Positions 1 to 9,248 of a DNA stretch of 64,000 bases are shown in pieces (positions within the stretch are counted from its first letter, which is position 1; each line of letters opens with the position of its first letter). This DNA is from Leptospira sp. WS39.C2. GTDB lineage: Bacteria; Spirochaetota; Leptospiria; Leptospirales; Leptospiraceae. The notes beneath the pieces are model-generated. The model saw nothing but the letters and a program-made list of their open reading frames with translations. It had not been told where the DNA came from and ran no database searches. Made by a program: the position numbers and the translations under genes. The stretch spans positions 1,179,501 through 1,243,500 of the forward strand of contig NZ_CP162142.1 of NCBI RefSeq assembly GCF_040833965.1. The letters run 5' to 3'.

Positions 1-854
1 TGTTGACCGAGATTCAGAAATTGTTCACGGTTCAATTCTTCAGGCCGTTTGGTCGGAGGGATACCAGATCGTATTAAGGCTTCGCCCAAAGCCTCCCGAA
101 AGACTGGTTCTTCCGAAAAAGGAGACTCTCGCAAACTCACTTGGATTTGTTTTCGTTTCCCCCAAAAAACTGTGCGTAACATTCGTGACCAAAGTTCAAC
201 CTCTTTGTCTGTTTGGGGAGACCAGTGTAGTTTTGTATTGGTTTGTTTGGGAGTGAGTAATAATAATGCGGAGTGAATTTTGGGAATGGGAAAAAAACAA
301 TTTTTGTGAACAGTCTTTAGGTATTTAACCTCACAAAAAGCAGATAAAAAGATAGAAAGGGAAGATGTTTCTTTTACAAGGCGTTCTGCAAATTCTTTTT
401 GTACCATAAAAATCCCACCTTGGAACTTACGGCAATGGATGATGAGTGTGTTGATGATTTCTGTTGTTAAGTGGTAAGGAAGGTTTCCAAATACAAAAAC
501 TTTTTTAGGAAAAATGTGATATAAGTTTTCTAAGGCATCACCTGGATATAAATTTGCTTTTGGAAATTTTGGCAAAATATCATCCTTTGCCAATTGTATG
601 TAGGCAAAATCAATTTCAAACAAATCTGTATTCTTTTGAAAACTTAAGATCGGGTAGGTTAATGTACCGAGTCCAATCCCAATTTCGGCCAAACAAACAT
701 CATCAGGAGCAAACAAAGGTTTTGTGACGTTTACAATGTATTCCACAATGTTTTGGTCGATGAGGAAATTTTGACCAAATTTTTTTTGGGCACGGATTCC
801 TTTTTCTTCAAAGAAGGTTTGGATTTGTGAGATAGTGGAGTAAGGGGATTTCAA
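1..854 (-). CDS. rsmA: 16S rRNA dimethyladenosine methyltransferase RsmA/KsgA, 3' end cut by window edge
   Basis: SAM-dependent enzyme that dimethylates two adjacent adenines near the 3' end of 16S rRNA during small-subunit assembly. Read on the minus strand, the frame gives FGQNFL near residue 28, the SAM-binding loop EIGIGLGTLT (about residue 55), FEIDFAY and the family motif NLPYHLTTEI. The frame is still open at base 1 (…RPEELNREQFLNLGQ), which resembles the family C-terminus, so only a few codons should be missing. No ATG is available. An in-frame TAA lies just upstream, and the best start is TTG at 854, preceded by GAGG with 6-nt spacing. It overlaps the end of comEC by 47 bp, which suggests translational coupling. 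The family is clear; the start is inferred. Confidence 0.93.
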   Translation of the reverse strand, partial: MKSPYSTISQIQTFFEEKGIRAQKKFGQNFLIDQNIVEYIVNVTKPLFAPDDVCLAEIGIGLGTLTYPILSFQKNTDLFEIDFAYIQLAKDDILPKFPKANLYPGDALENLYHIFPKKVFVFGNLPYHLTTEIINTLIIHCRKFQGGIFMVQKEFAERLVKETSSLSIFLSAFCEVKYLKTVHKNCFFPIPKIHSALLLLTPKQTNTKLHWSPQTDKEVELWSRMLRTVFWGKRKQIQVSLRESPFSEEPVFREALGEALIRSGIPPTKRPEELNREQFLNLGQ

Positions 855-2637
855 AATGATCCTCAACGATGATTATTTTCCATACCTTAGAAATCCCAAG
901 TAGTTTTTGGTAAAGAACCCATTCTTTCGCTTCCTTTTTTTTCCATGGTGGAAAGTCGAGAACGAGGATTCCCTGCCAATGTTTCTGTGAATTGTTTTTT
1001 TCTGCTTCTTTTAAGGAATGTAATAAGGATAAAATTTCCTTTGGATTCCCATCATAACGAAATAAGGAAATGTCTTTTGTTAGATTCTGCCCGAGATGAA
1101 TGGAGGATTGGATTTGAATCCCTTCCTTTTCCATAAATCTGATAAAGGGAGATAATTTCCGATCATACCAAACTACATCTTGGATTTTGTGTTTTTTTTT
1201 CAGACGTAAAACATTTTGCAAACAAGTTTCAGATTCAAATAAGATGTGTTTGATGGGTTTGTGTGGCATTGGCATTTCCAAACGTTTGTTTGGAGAACAC
1301 ACACCATATAGAAAAAATGAATTCTCTATCGAGAAGGTAAAAAAACCTTTCCCAAATTGGGAAAAAAAGGGTACAGAATCCGAGTTTTGGTATAAGAAAC
1401 TAAAAGGAAAAAATAAACCCAAAAGAATGGACACAATCAAATTGGTGATCCGTTTTTGGTTTAGGTTGAAACGGTGTAGAACCCAAAGTAATAAGATAAG
1501 GAATATAGAAAGGCAAACTAGGGTAGAAATGTCACCTTTCCATTGTTTGTAGGCTCTTTCGTAATCGGATAAGGATTGAAAAAATTTTAAAAAAAGAGAA
1601 AGGATAAAACTAGCTGGTGTCCAAATCCAACCTCCAAGTGTGAGAAGGAAAGAATTTGGCAAAATACTTTGGACAAAAAGTGTTATGTACAAACTTGGGA
1701 GTAAAATTCCAGCAATAGGAACCAAACAAAAATTGATCCAAATCCCTCCATAAGAAAAAGCCTTAAAGTAGGTAACTAAAACGGGAAAACTACAAAGGGA
1801 ACAAACAATTGTGAGCGTGAAATTATCTTTGAATAATGATTTTGAATTTTTGAATAACATTCGATCCAAACTGGGTTTGAGATAAAAAATACCAAATACA
1901 GCGCTAAATGAGAGTAAAAAACCAACACTCAAAAAATCAGAGAAGAAAAAAAAAGCAATGATCGCAGAAGAAATGATTAATAAATCGCTAACAGCGATTC
2001 GGCGGTAAAAAAGGGATGAACCTAAAGTGAATAAAGCAAAAAGATATGCCCTCACAAATGAAACAGGAAAATTCAGGACATACAAATAGAGAAATCCGAT
2101 CCCAAGGGATATAAGGATCGAAATCCATCTATGTTTGGTAAAAATGAGATTTCCTATAAATTGTAAAGAACCTATAAAGATTCCCAGATGGAGACCCGAT
2201 GCGGCAAATAAATGTAGTATCCCTGATTCTTTTGCAAGTTCCTTAAAGTCTTTTGGGATTTCTTTTGTAGAACCAGAAACGAGACCAAAAACAATCCTAG
2301 ATTCAAATGCTGAAAGTGGAGATTTGTTCAATTCTTGGAGTAAATATTCTCGAAAGAAAGGTTTTGTTTGTTTTGGCTTTGAAATTTGGTTAGTATCGGA
2401 AAACAAAAGGAAGAGGAAGGACGCAAACAATGCCCAATGGAAAGTTTTATCCCAGTATTTTGTTAAGTATGGTGGTGATAAAAGATAGATACAAAAATAA
2501 AAGAGAAGGAAGACGAAAAGGACTGAATATAACCCTGGGAAAAAAATACAAATTTTAAGAACTGCTCCCGTAAAGCAGATTCCCAAACAAAACCAACCAA
2601 GTTTCGAATTTGGAAGTAGATTTGTATTCACTCTCAC
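808..2637 (-). CDS. comEC: ComEC/Rec2-type competence membrane protein
   Basis: Polytopic inner-membrane protein of the ComEC/Rec2 family, which forms the channel that passes single-stranded DNA into the cytoplasm during natural transformation. At 609 aa it has hydrophobic segments at the N-terminus, then the competence-domain block with LFAASGLHLGIFIG (about residues 145-158), the family's most recognisable motif. Several further membrane helices follow to about residue 430. The C-terminal ~180 residues are soluble but lack a visible intact metallo-beta-lactamase HxHxDH motif, so the nuclease-like domain looks degenerate or replaced. The start is GTG at 2637, with GTG at 2631 as an alternative; no strong ribosome-binding site is visible. 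It lies 43 bp after trpS and overlaps rsmA. Competence in Leptospira is not well established, so its role here is inferred from the family. Confidence 0.85.
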   Translation of the reverse strand: MRVNTNLLPNSKLGWFCLGICFTGAVLKICIFFPGLYSVLFVFLLFYFCIYLLSPPYLTKYWDKTFHWALFASFLFLLFSDTNQISKPKQTKPFFREYLLQELNKSPLSAFESRIVFGLVSGSTKEIPKDFKELAKESGILHLFAASGLHLGIFIGSLQFIGNLIFTKHRWISILISLGIGFLYLYVLNFPVSFVRAYLFALFTLGSSLFYRRIAVSDLLIISSAIIAFFFFSDFLSVGFLLSFSAVFGIFYLKPSLDRMLFKNSKSLFKDNFTLTIVCSLCSFPVLVTYFKAFSYGGIWINFCLVPIAGILLPSLYITLFVQSILPNSFLLTLGGWIWTPASFILSLFLKFFQSLSDYERAYKQWKGDISTLVCLSIFLILLLWVLHRFNLNQKRITNLIVSILLGLFFPFSFLYQNSDSVPFFSQFGKGFFTFSIENSFFLYGVCSPNKRLEMPMPHKPIKHILFESETCLQNVLRLKKKHKIQDVVWYDRKLSPFIRFMEKEGIQIQSSIHLGQNLTKDISLFRYDGNPKEILSLLHSLKEAEKNNSQKHWQGILVLDFPPWKKKEAKEWVLYQKLLGISKVWKIIIVEDHFEIPLLHYLTNPNLL

Positions 2638-2680
2638 ATAACGAGTGGTTTATAAATAAGGTTTTTGGTCTCTTTAAAAA

Positions 2681-3649
2681 TTAGAAAGGGTAAATCCCGA
2701 GAGTGTTTCTCACTTCATCCAATTTTTTTTCTGCGATTGATTCTGCTTTTTCTTTTCCCAATTTTAAAACAGAGTGCACATAATCTAAGTTTTGTGTTAA
2801 TTCTTCGCGTTTGGATCGGAATGGTAAAAAATGAGCTAAGATCGATTCGAGAAGATCTTTTTTGAGGTCACCATATCCAAATCCACCTTGTTTGTATTTT
2901 TGTATTTGTGACTCTTTTTCCGACTGAGATAAAAATAAAGAATGGATTTGGAAGATGACAGAAGTTTCAGGATCTTTTGGTTCTTCGATGGCTTTTGAAT
3001 CACTCACAATTGCCATCACTTTCTTTTTGATCTCTTTTTCAGTTCCAAAGAAATTGATGGTATTGTTATAAGATTTGGACATTTTAGCGCCATCTATACC
3101 AGGAACAGTAGCAGTATTTTCATCAATATCTGGCTCAGGAATGGTTAAAACATTTCCAAATTGAGCATTGAACCTTTCGGCGATGTCACGTGAAAATTCT
3201 AAATGTTGTTTTTGGTCTTTTCCAACAGGTACTTTTTCAGCTGAAAAAAGTAAGATGTCACTTGCCATAAGGATTGGATAAGTAAAAAGTCCAGCTCCAG
3301 GGACAAATCCTTTGGCGACTTTGTCTTTAAATGAATGAGCTAATTGTAATTGCGAAACAGTAATCGATTGTGATAAATACCATGTAAGTTCAGTCACTTG
3401 TGGTACATCACTTTGAACCCAAAATACAGTTTTGTTTGGATCTACACCTAATGCGAGTAAATCGATAGCACATTCAAGAGTGAATTCCTTTAACTCTTCT
3501 TTGGATCGAAATGTTGTTAATGCATGAAGGTTTGCTATGAATAAAAAAAGTTCTTCTTTGGATTGGTAGTCTAAGATTTTTTTGATCGCTGAAAAGTAAT
3601 TTCCTAAATGTAATTTACCTGATGGTTGTAAACCAGTAAGAACTCTCAA
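2681..3649 (-). CDS. trpS: Tryptophanyl-tRNA synthetase
   Basis: Class I aminoacyl-tRNA synthetase that charges tRNA-Trp with tryptophan in the cytoplasm. At 322 aa it matches the usual bacterial length. The HIGH-like signature is PSGKLHLGN (residues 10-18), and the KMSKS loop appears as [10 protein letters not shown] near residue 190. The middle contains the expected [17 protein letters not shown] segment. The start codon is TTG at 3649. It overlaps the TGA stop of the upstream 654-aa gene (TTGA) and is preceded by GAGG with a 7-nt gap, so it is probably translated by coupling with that gene. Confidence 0.97.
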   Translation of the reverse strand: MRVLTGLQPSGKLHLGNYFSAIKKILDYQSKEELFLFIANLHALTTFRSKEELKEFTLECAIDLLALGVDPNKTVFWVQSDVPQVTELTWYLSQSITVSQLQLAHSFKDKVAKGFVPGAGLFTYPILMASDILLFSAEKVPVGKDQKQHLEFSRDIAERFNAQFGNVLTIPEPDIDENTATVPGIDGAKMSKSYNNTINFFGTEKEIKKKVMAIVSDSKAIEEPKDPETSVIFQIHSLFLSQSEKESQIQKYKQGGFGYGDLKKDLLESILAHFLPFRSKREELTQNLDYVHSVLKLGKEKAESIAEKKLDEVRNTLGIYPF

Positions 3650-5610
3650 GTTTCTTCCTCTTCTTCGGAGTTTATCAAAGATTCACTACTTTCTTGTTCA
3701 CTTGTTGGTTCAGGATCAGGATTTCCACTATCTTTGTGGAATGTTGAATAAGTGAGACGTTCATATTCTTTGTTTAATTTCACGAGCTCTTGTTCAATTT
3801 TTCTGTGGGCTGTGAGTTTAGATGTAGTAGTTGGATCCTTAAAAATCACTGCATAATTGTATAAATATTTCGTAAATTGAATGAAAACATCTTCCACTTT
3901 CATTCCATTGATTCTTTCTTTTGCAACAATAGCTTTATCGTGATGAGGTATGAATCTTTGTGCAATTTTTACTTCTTCAATGACTTTGTCTTTTGTAGAA
4001 GCAATTTTGTCATTTGCTTTGCCTTTGGATTCTGTCACCTTTGCCATCAAATGGTTTTCTACAATGATGTTGAGTTTGCCCGCAAAACTTCCGAAAAATT
4101 CGGAAGCTTCTTGTAAGGCTTGCACAATCGTACCCGCAATCTGATCATTCGCCGCATTCCCTGTACTATAATCCATTCCATATTGTTGGAAACTATATTG
4201 AAAACTTGGGAATTTTTTATTAAAATTGTCAATGGTCCGGACAAGTGTATTCAGTTGGTCAATTTCATTTCGAAAGAGACCTGGTTGGATGATGAGAAGT
4301 TCCTGGTTTTGATTTTTGTCACCCAATCGGATATAACCTTCGATGAGGTTGATGTAAACGGTTTGTAAATCTCTGAGCAATAAATACACAAGCCTATGAG
4401 GTTGTGATTTATAACTGTTTTTCATAGTTTGACTTTTTGCCGACTCTGGCATGTGGTGAGCCATGTAATCGTCAACAACTTGGTTTAAAAAATCAAAACT
4501 GATTTTCCCTTTATCATCGATTGAAAAATATCGTGATCTAAGGTTCTGTAATTCTTCCTTTTTGAAAGATCTTGTATTGATATCATCTGAAATTTTCGCA
4601 ACTGTGATCTCCACTTCTTTTTGGATTTCACGAGCTGCTTGGAATTTATGTTCTTGGATGGGTGGGACCCGCAAATCAGTTACAATCTCCGGCCATGTGA
4701 ACATTTTTTTCTTCGCTACAATGTAAAATGCAGTGATAGCATCGGATAACTTTGGTTTGTTGTTTTCTAAATTAAGAGCGTAATTCACACCTTCCATGAT
4801 TTTGTTTAATTTAGGTGTGAGTTTTTCATCCATTTTTACAATGTCTGGTAAATTAGATAAGATGATATCCTTTGCGTCGTCTCTTTGCAAAAAACGTACA
4901 TAAAACATCTGCATCTTAAGCGAACGTTCTAAAAAAATGTCTGCAGATATTTTATCTAATATGAGTGCATCTAATGATGCAAAGGCATTAAAAAACTTAT
5001 TAAAATTATTAATGATATTGTAAACGAGGGGAGTCCATATCCTCCAACCTTGTTGTTCTGAAACACGAAGAGCTTGGATCGTTGGAATGAGGACATCTTC
5101 CTTTAATCCACGAAAGATCCTTTCCACATTATTAGAAATCGTTGGATTTCTTCCAAACAAACCAATATCGATGGTTCCAGTGTCTTTTGCGAACTTACCG
5201 ATGGAACTATTTGCATTATTCCCACCACCAAAAAGGCCTGCGAGTAGCCCTCCACCTTGTTTTTGTTCGGTGGCTTTTTTTCTGATAGGGTTTTGTTTTT
5301 GTTTGGCACTATCAATCGTGACTAGGTCACTCGATCGTTTTGGTTTTGGTTCGGGAGTTGTGGTACGAGAAATCACTTCTCTTCGGGGTTGTTCCTTTTC
5401 TGGAAGTCCTCGGTCACGACTGTCCTCTTTTTTGGGTTTGTTTTTGTTTTCGTAATCTTCGTCAACTTTCCGGATGAGATCAATCCGAATGAAGACATCA
5501 TTCGATTTTAAGATGGCTTCATCAATGAGTTGTTGGTGTTCGGGTGTTCTTGTTTTGCGATACAAATCCGCAAAAACACGGTGTGCTTCTGTACGAGAAA
5601 CTGGTGTCAC
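3646..5610 (-). CDS. Conserved-looking hypothetical protein, 654 aa, helical with charged tails
   Basis: Function not recognised. The N-terminal ~45 residues look helical. They are followed by a Lys/Arg/Glu/Pro-rich, probably disordered stretch (about residues 50-125) that ends in a Gly-rich patch ([12 protein letters not shown]). Residues 150-620 are a long, mostly helical region with no signal peptide and no clear membrane segment. The C-terminus is very acidic (…[12 protein letters not shown]). The start is GTG at 5610, with AGGAG five bases upstream. The stop overlaps the trpS start, and the LolA-like gene ends two bases before this start, so it sits inside an apparent operon etfB-etfA-lolA-this-trpS-comEC-rsmA. 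It could be a cytoplasmic scaffold or structural protein, but nothing in the sequence proves that. Confidence 0.85.
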   Translation of the reverse strand: MTPVSRTEAHRVFADLYRKTRTPEHQQLIDEAILKSNDVFIRIDLIRKVDEDYENKNKPKKEDSRDRGLPEKEQPRREVISRTTTPEPKPKRSSDLVTIDSAKQKQNPIRKKATEQKQGGGLLAGLFGGGNNANSSIGKFAKDTGTIDIGLFGRNPTISNNVERIFRGLKEDVLIPTIQALRVSEQQGWRIWTPLVYNIINNFNKFFNAFASLDALILDKISADIFLERSLKMQMFYVRFLQRDDAKDIILSNLPDIVKMDEKLTPKLNKIMEGVNYALNLENNKPKLSDAITAFYIVAKKKMFTWPEIVTDLRVPPIQEHKFQAAREIQKEVEITVAKISDDINTRSFKKEELQNLRSRYFSIDDKGKISFDFLNQVVDDYMAHHMPESAKSQTMKNSYKSQPHRLVYLLLRDLQTVYINLIEGYIRLGDKNQNQELLIIQPGLFRNEIDQLNTLVRTIDNFNKKFPSFQYSFQQYGMDYSTGNAANDQIAGTIVQALQEASEFFGSFAGKLNIIVENHLMAKVTESKGKANDKIASTKDKVIEEVKIAQRFIPHHDKAIVAKERINGMKVEDVFIQFTKYLYNYAVIFKDPTTTSKLTAHRKIEQELVKLNKEYERLTYSTFHKDSGNPDPEPTSEQESSESLINSEEEEET

Positions 5611-5612
5611 AA

Positions 5613-6194
5613 TTACTCCTTTTGGTTGAGAGGGTTCTCAACAATCTGTGAGCTTGTGGGAGGTTGGAAGTTGAATAGTCCTGTTCCGAGACCAATATTG
5701 GTTGCTATGCCTGAAAAGGCAATTTCTGTGATTTCTTCGTCGGAACGTTTCATTTTGAGAACACGGGGAAGGTCGTTATCTGAGACGACCAAAATGATTT
5801 CATTATAACGTTTGGTGGTGGAAGTTAAACGAAAAGTTCTGCCACTCACTGTCACGGTTTCATAACCTGAAAGAAGCCCACCGAGGCCACCTGAAACACC
5901 TCTTAGGTCTTGTTTCCCTGCGATCGAAGAATCGGGGTTATAAAACCATAAAATACGACCATTTGAGGAAATAATCCTTCCATCACTGAACCTGACATGG
6001 AGTTGGTTTGGACTTTTATAGGATACGACACCTGTGAGGCCACCGTTTACAGTGACTGAGGCTCGGAAACTTTCGAGGGAATTCATTCTGCCGATCACGG
6101 CATTAAGACGGTCCCGTCCATCCTCTGCCCAAAGGGAACCCAATTGGACAGAGAAAAGGAGAACAATCTGGGATTTGAGAAGGAAATTTCTCAA
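5613..6194 (-). CDS. LolA-family outer-membrane lipoprotein carrier protein
   Basis: Periplasmic carrier of the LolA type, expected to shuttle lipoproteins from the inner to the outer membrane. The 193-aa product begins with a hydrophobic signal peptide ending near LWA-ED (residue 23). It then shows the family pattern of one short helix (RDRLNAVIGRMNSLESF) followed by repeated beta strands. The block with NGRILWFYNPDSS and GKQDLRG is typical of LolA. The start is uncertain: TTG at 6194 is the only usual codon, the gap to etfA is only 23 bp, and no clear Shine-Dalgarno is visible, so coupling to etfA is likely. Assignment rests on the fold pattern and the WFYNPD block. Confidence 0.82.
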   Translation of the reverse strand: MRNFLLKSQIVLLFSVQLGSLWAEDGRDRLNAVIGRMNSLESFRASVTVNGGLTGVVSYKSPNQLHVRFSDGRIISSNGRILWFYNPDSSIAGKQDLRGVSGGLGGLLSGYETVTVSGRTFRLTSTTKRYNEIILVVSDNDLPRVLKMKRSDEEITEIAFSGIATNIGLGTGLFNFQPPTSSQIVENPLNQKE

Positions 6195-6217
6195 AGTTAG
6201 ATGGTTCGTATTGGGAA

Positions 6218-7177
6218 TTAACCCAATACTTTTTTGAATTCAGAAGTGAGTGCAGGCACCACTTCAAACAAATCAGCGACTACACCGTAAGTTGCTACTT
6301 TGAAGATCGGAGCATCTCCGTCTTTGTTGATCGCAACGATGTATTTAGAAGATCCCATACCCGCTAAATGTTGGATGGCTCCGGAAATTCCGCAAGCGAT
6401 GTAACAGTTAGGGGAGACAGTTTTTCCTGTTTGTCCGACTTGGTGTGAGTGAGAAATCCATCCAGCATCCACAGTTGCACGAGAAGCACCAAGAGCTGCT
6501 CCGAGTGTGTCTGCTAAGTCTTGGATGATAGGCCAGTTTTCTGGTCCTTTGATTCCGCGTCCGCCAGATACAATGATAGAAGCATCAGCAAGTTGTACTT
6601 TGTTTCCACCAGAAAGGTCTTTGGAAAGTGATTTTGTTCTCACTTCACCAGCAGAAGCACCAGATTTTTCCACTGCACCAGCTCCGTCTTTTGGAGTTAC
6701 TTCTTGTGAGTTTGCACGCACAGTAAACATTTGAATGTCAGAAGAAACTTTAAAGTTTGCGTAAGCTTTACCAGAGTAAATTGGTTTTTTTGCTACTACT
6801 TTTCCACCGTCAACAGAAAGAGCCACAGCATCTGCAACGATTCCCGCATTTGCTTTGATCGCTACTCTTGCAGAGTATTCTTTTCCTTGAGCAGAGTGTG
6901 GCATAAGAACCACTGCTGGTTTTTTCTCTTGGATCACGGCAAAAATTCCGTTTGCATAACCTTCAGGTGAAAAGTCACCAAGGTTTGCACCAATCACAGC
7001 ATCAGCACCAACTGCTTTCAAATCACCTGCAAACGCGTCAACGTTGTCAGTGATGATGAGAGTATGAACTTTACCACCAATGGCATCCGCGATTTTGCGA
7101 GCTGCAGAGGTAAGTTCTTTTGAGATTTTTTTAAGTTCGCCGTTTTTTAATTCACCAACTACTAAAACATCAGCCAT
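6218..7177 (-). CDS. etfA: Electron transfer flavoprotein, alpha subunit
   Basis: FAD-binding subunit of the ETF heterodimer, which takes electrons from acyl-CoA dehydrogenases and passes them to the quinone pool through ETF-QO. It is 319 aa, the normal length. The C-terminal half carries the FAD-binding domain, with [13 protein letters not shown] and the signature [16 protein letters not shown], then [10 protein letters not shown]. The start is ATG at 7177 with AAGGAG upstream. It follows etfB by 10 bp in the usual beta-alpha order. A candidate electron donor, an acyl-CoA dehydrogenase, lies at 12452-13636. Confidence 0.97.
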   Translation of the reverse strand: MADVLVVGELKNGELKKISKELTSAARKIADAIGGKVHTLIITDNVDAFAGDLKAVGADAVIGANLGDFSPEGYANGIFAVIQEKKPAVVLMPHSAQGKEYSARVAIKANAGIVADAVALSVDGGKVVAKKPIYSGKAYANFKVSSDIQMFTVRANSQEVTPKDGAGAVEKSGASAGEVRTKSLSKDLSGGNKVQLADASIIVSGGRGIKGPENWPIIQDLADTLGAALGASRATVDAGWISHSHQVGQTGKTVSPNCYIACGISGAIQHLAGMGSSKYIVAINKDGDAPIFKVATYGVVADLFEVVPALTSEFKKVLG

Positions 7178-7187
7178 GTTCGTCTCC

Positions 7188-7949
7188 TTAGATGACCTTC
7201 GCTTCTTCGCGAAGAGCTTTTACAAGTTGAGATGCAAAACCTTGTGCATCTGCTGCTTCCAGTTTTCGACCAGCGATACGTGGAGGAGGTGGTTCAAGAG
7301 AAACAACTTCAAGTTTGGAACCAGTAGCACCGAGTTCATCTGGTTTTTTCACATCGACTGGTTTTTTCTTCGCAGACATGATTCCTTTTAAACTTGGGTA
7401 TCTTGGTTCGTTCAAACCTTTTTGCGCAGTCACAGCAAGAGGAGCAGAAGTTTCAACCACTTCAGTTCCACCTTCGATCTCGCGAGTTGCAGTTACTTTA
7501 TTGCCATCAAACTCGAGTTTGAGAGCCATTGCTACGTGAGGCACATTCAATCTCTCAGCAATTTGAACAACCACTTGTGAGCTATCAGTGTCGATCGATT
7601 GACGACCACCGATCACTACATCTGCGTTTTCAGCTTTGATGAAATTAGCAAGAAGTTCGGAAGTGTATGTAGAGTCAAAAGTTACATAGTCATCCACTTT
7701 TACATGAACAGCTCTGTCCACACCCATAGCGTAGGCAGTGCGAAGTGCTTCTACGACACGGTCTGGGCCGAGGGACACTGCGATGACTTCTCCACCGCTT
7801 TTTTCACGAATTCTGATTCCCTCTTCGATTGCGAATTCATCATAAGGAGAGATGATCCATTTTACGCCAGCTTCGTTGATCGATTTGTCACCGACCTTGA
7901 TATTGGTTTCCGTATCCGGAACCTGCTTTACTAGAACAACAATTTTCAT
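7188..7949 (-). CDS. etfB: Electron transfer flavoprotein, beta subunit
   Basis: AMP-binding subunit of ETF, the soluble electron carrier between acyl-CoA dehydrogenases and the respiratory chain. The 253-aa protein starts MKIVVLVKQVPDTE. It has the nucleotide-binding segment GGRQSIDTDSSQV (about residues 116-128) and the EtfB signature region around AQKGLNEPRYPSLKGIM (about residues 178-194). The start is ATG at 7949 with AAGG close upstream. It is probably the first gene of the minus-strand operon running down to rsmA, because the next gene upstream stops 67 bp away. Confidence 0.97.
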   Translation of the reverse strand: MKIVVLVKQVPDTETNIKVGDKSINEAGVKWIISPYDEFAIEEGIRIREKSGGEVIAVSLGPDRVVEALRTAYAMGVDRAVHVKVDDYVTFDSTYTSELLANFIKAENADVVIGGRQSIDTDSSQVVVQIAERLNVPHVAMALKLEFDGNKVTATREIEGGTEVVETSAPLAVTAQKGLNEPRYPSLKGIMSAKKKPVDVKKPDELGATGSKLEVVSLEPPPPRIAGRKLEAADAQGFASQLVKALREEAKVI

Positions 7950-8016
7950 TCCTTAACCCCGTTTTCGTGGATTACCTTAGACCAGAAAACGAGAGGGAAG
8001 TCATAAGGGAAGTAAT

Positions 8017-8316
8017 TTATTCTCGAAAGAAGCTGTATTTGCTCCAATTGTAAGCCCAAATGATCCAAACAACGACTACAAGGACGTTTGCATCGGTTCG
8101 GAGGTAAAAATGGAAACCGAGGGTAAGGGGAAACGTAAGGAAGAGTAAAAAGGCTAAAATGAGGACAAGGTAGGGAGTCTGTTTCCAATGGTTGCCAGCG
8201 TTCTGGATTTCCACGAGGAGGTTTCCCTTGGGACCAGCGACTTCAGCACGGAACCGAAACCAGTAGAAAAGGCTAAGCACAAGGAAAAGCGAAAGATGCA
8301 ATAAAAGAAATAGCAT
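8017..8316 (-). CDS. Small integral membrane protein of unknown function
   Basis: About 99 aa with no recognised family. Three hydrophobic segments are visible: an N-terminal MLFLLLHLSLFLVLSLFYW helix, a central helix (YLVLILAFLLFLTF) and a C-terminal one (VLVVVVWIIWAY). A short soluble loop with AEVAGPKGNLLVEIQNAG follows the first helix. The frame is open further upstream, but ATG at 8316 is preferred because it begins right at the first helix and leaves a 17-bp gap after the UbiA-like gene instead of a long overlap. No strong ribosome-binding site is visible. The tight arrangement suggests it works or is co-expressed with the upstream membrane protein. Confidence 0.7.
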   Translation of the reverse strand: MLFLLLHLSLFLVLSLFYWFRFRAEVAGPKGNLLVEIQNAGNHWKQTPYLVLILAFLLFLTFPLTLGFHFYLRTDANVLVVVVWIIWAYNWSKYSFFRE

Positions 8317-8333
8317 ATACCCAAGCTTATTTT

Positions 8334-9170
8334 TCAGCGGAGTCCAGAGAAGAAAAAAATGATCTGTGGCAAAAACATCGGTAAGTAGGAAAGTTCCGCC
8401 AAGGATTTGAGGGTTGTGACTTTTCCTTTGAGGAAGGTCGTTAAAAGTAACCAAAGGTAGGAAAGGCCAATTCCAAATTGGAAAACTAAAGGGTGTGATT
8501 CCGATTTGTTAAGGAAAAGAACAAGGAAACTACCAATTCCAAGTAAGATCCTGATTGCAGATAACATCGGAGTATGTGTGAGGAAACGGCTGAATACAAA
8601 GGTGTTTTGCCTAAGATCGATTTCTCTATCGAGATTGTAAGTGTACAAAACATTGGCAAAGACATGTAAGAAAAATACCAGGCAAATCTCGAAGGATCCA
8701 AACCAAGTTGGAAAGGGAAGCAGGATCCCCCAGGTATAAAAAAGAGAAACCCAAATTTCTTTCGGAAGGGGAGAGAACCGTGTCACAACGAGAACAAGTG
8801 TCATACCAAAGGAGAATAGAAAAATTTGGTTTGCGACTAAAAACTTCCATTCCCAAAAGAATACCAAACCAGATGAGCAAAGGAAAAAAAAGGAAATCAT
8901 CCACTGGAACTTGATTTGGTGTTCAAGAAAAAATACAGAACGCGGACTGAGAATGTCTTTTTCTTTTTTGGCATCCCAAAGGTGGTCCAATAGGTAAAGC
9001 GCCCAAACGGAAATGAGATACAAAAGAAGGAGGGAAACTCGCAGAGGAGTTTGGGTGTACAAACTAAAAAAACTTAAATTAGCAAAAACTGAAATTACGA
9101 CGTCGAGCGAACCATACGTAATGAATTTGAAAAAAAGAAACGTTCCTTTTGTTTGATTCGTTCGGAACAT
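8334..9170 (-). CDS. UbiA-like polytopic membrane protein
   Basis: 278 aa with roughly seven to eight hydrophobic helices. The acidic motifs DHLWDAKKEKD (about residue 61) and YNLDREID (about residue 177) sit where UbiA-family prenyltransferases have their two Asp-rich, Mg-prenyl-diphosphate-binding motifs. Neither matches the canonical NDxxDxxxD well. The segment after the first motif (SPRSVFFLEHQ) resembles the family subgroup annotated as UbiA-like. Substrate unknown. The start is ATG at 9170, and the gene diverges from the adenylate cyclase gene. It may instead be a non-catalytic paralogue, because the motifs are degenerate. Confidence 0.68.
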   Translation of the reverse strand: MFRTNQTKGTFLFFKFITYGSLDVVISVFANLSFFSLYTQTPLRVSLLLLYLISVWALYLLDHLWDAKKEKDILSPRSVFFLEHQIKFQWMISFFFLCSSGLVFFWEWKFLVANQIFLFSFGMTLVLVVTRFSPLPKEIWVSLFYTWGILLPFPTWFGSFEICLVFFLHVFANVLYTYNLDREIDLRQNTFVFSRFLTHTPMLSAIRILLGIGSFLVLFLNKSESHPLVFQFGIGLSYLWLLLTTFLKGKVTTLKSLAELSYLPMFLPQIIFFFSGLR

Positions 9171-9248
9171 AGTTCATTCATTCTACATAGGAATCCTTTG
9201 GCAAAAAGAAAATTCCCTTGCCACAAAAACTTTCATAGTCTGAAATGT

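Noticed and set aside
9153..9248. Extended N-terminus of the adenylate cyclase
   Set aside because: It would overlap the start of the divergent UbiA-like gene and its promoter. The extra residues have no recognisable pattern.
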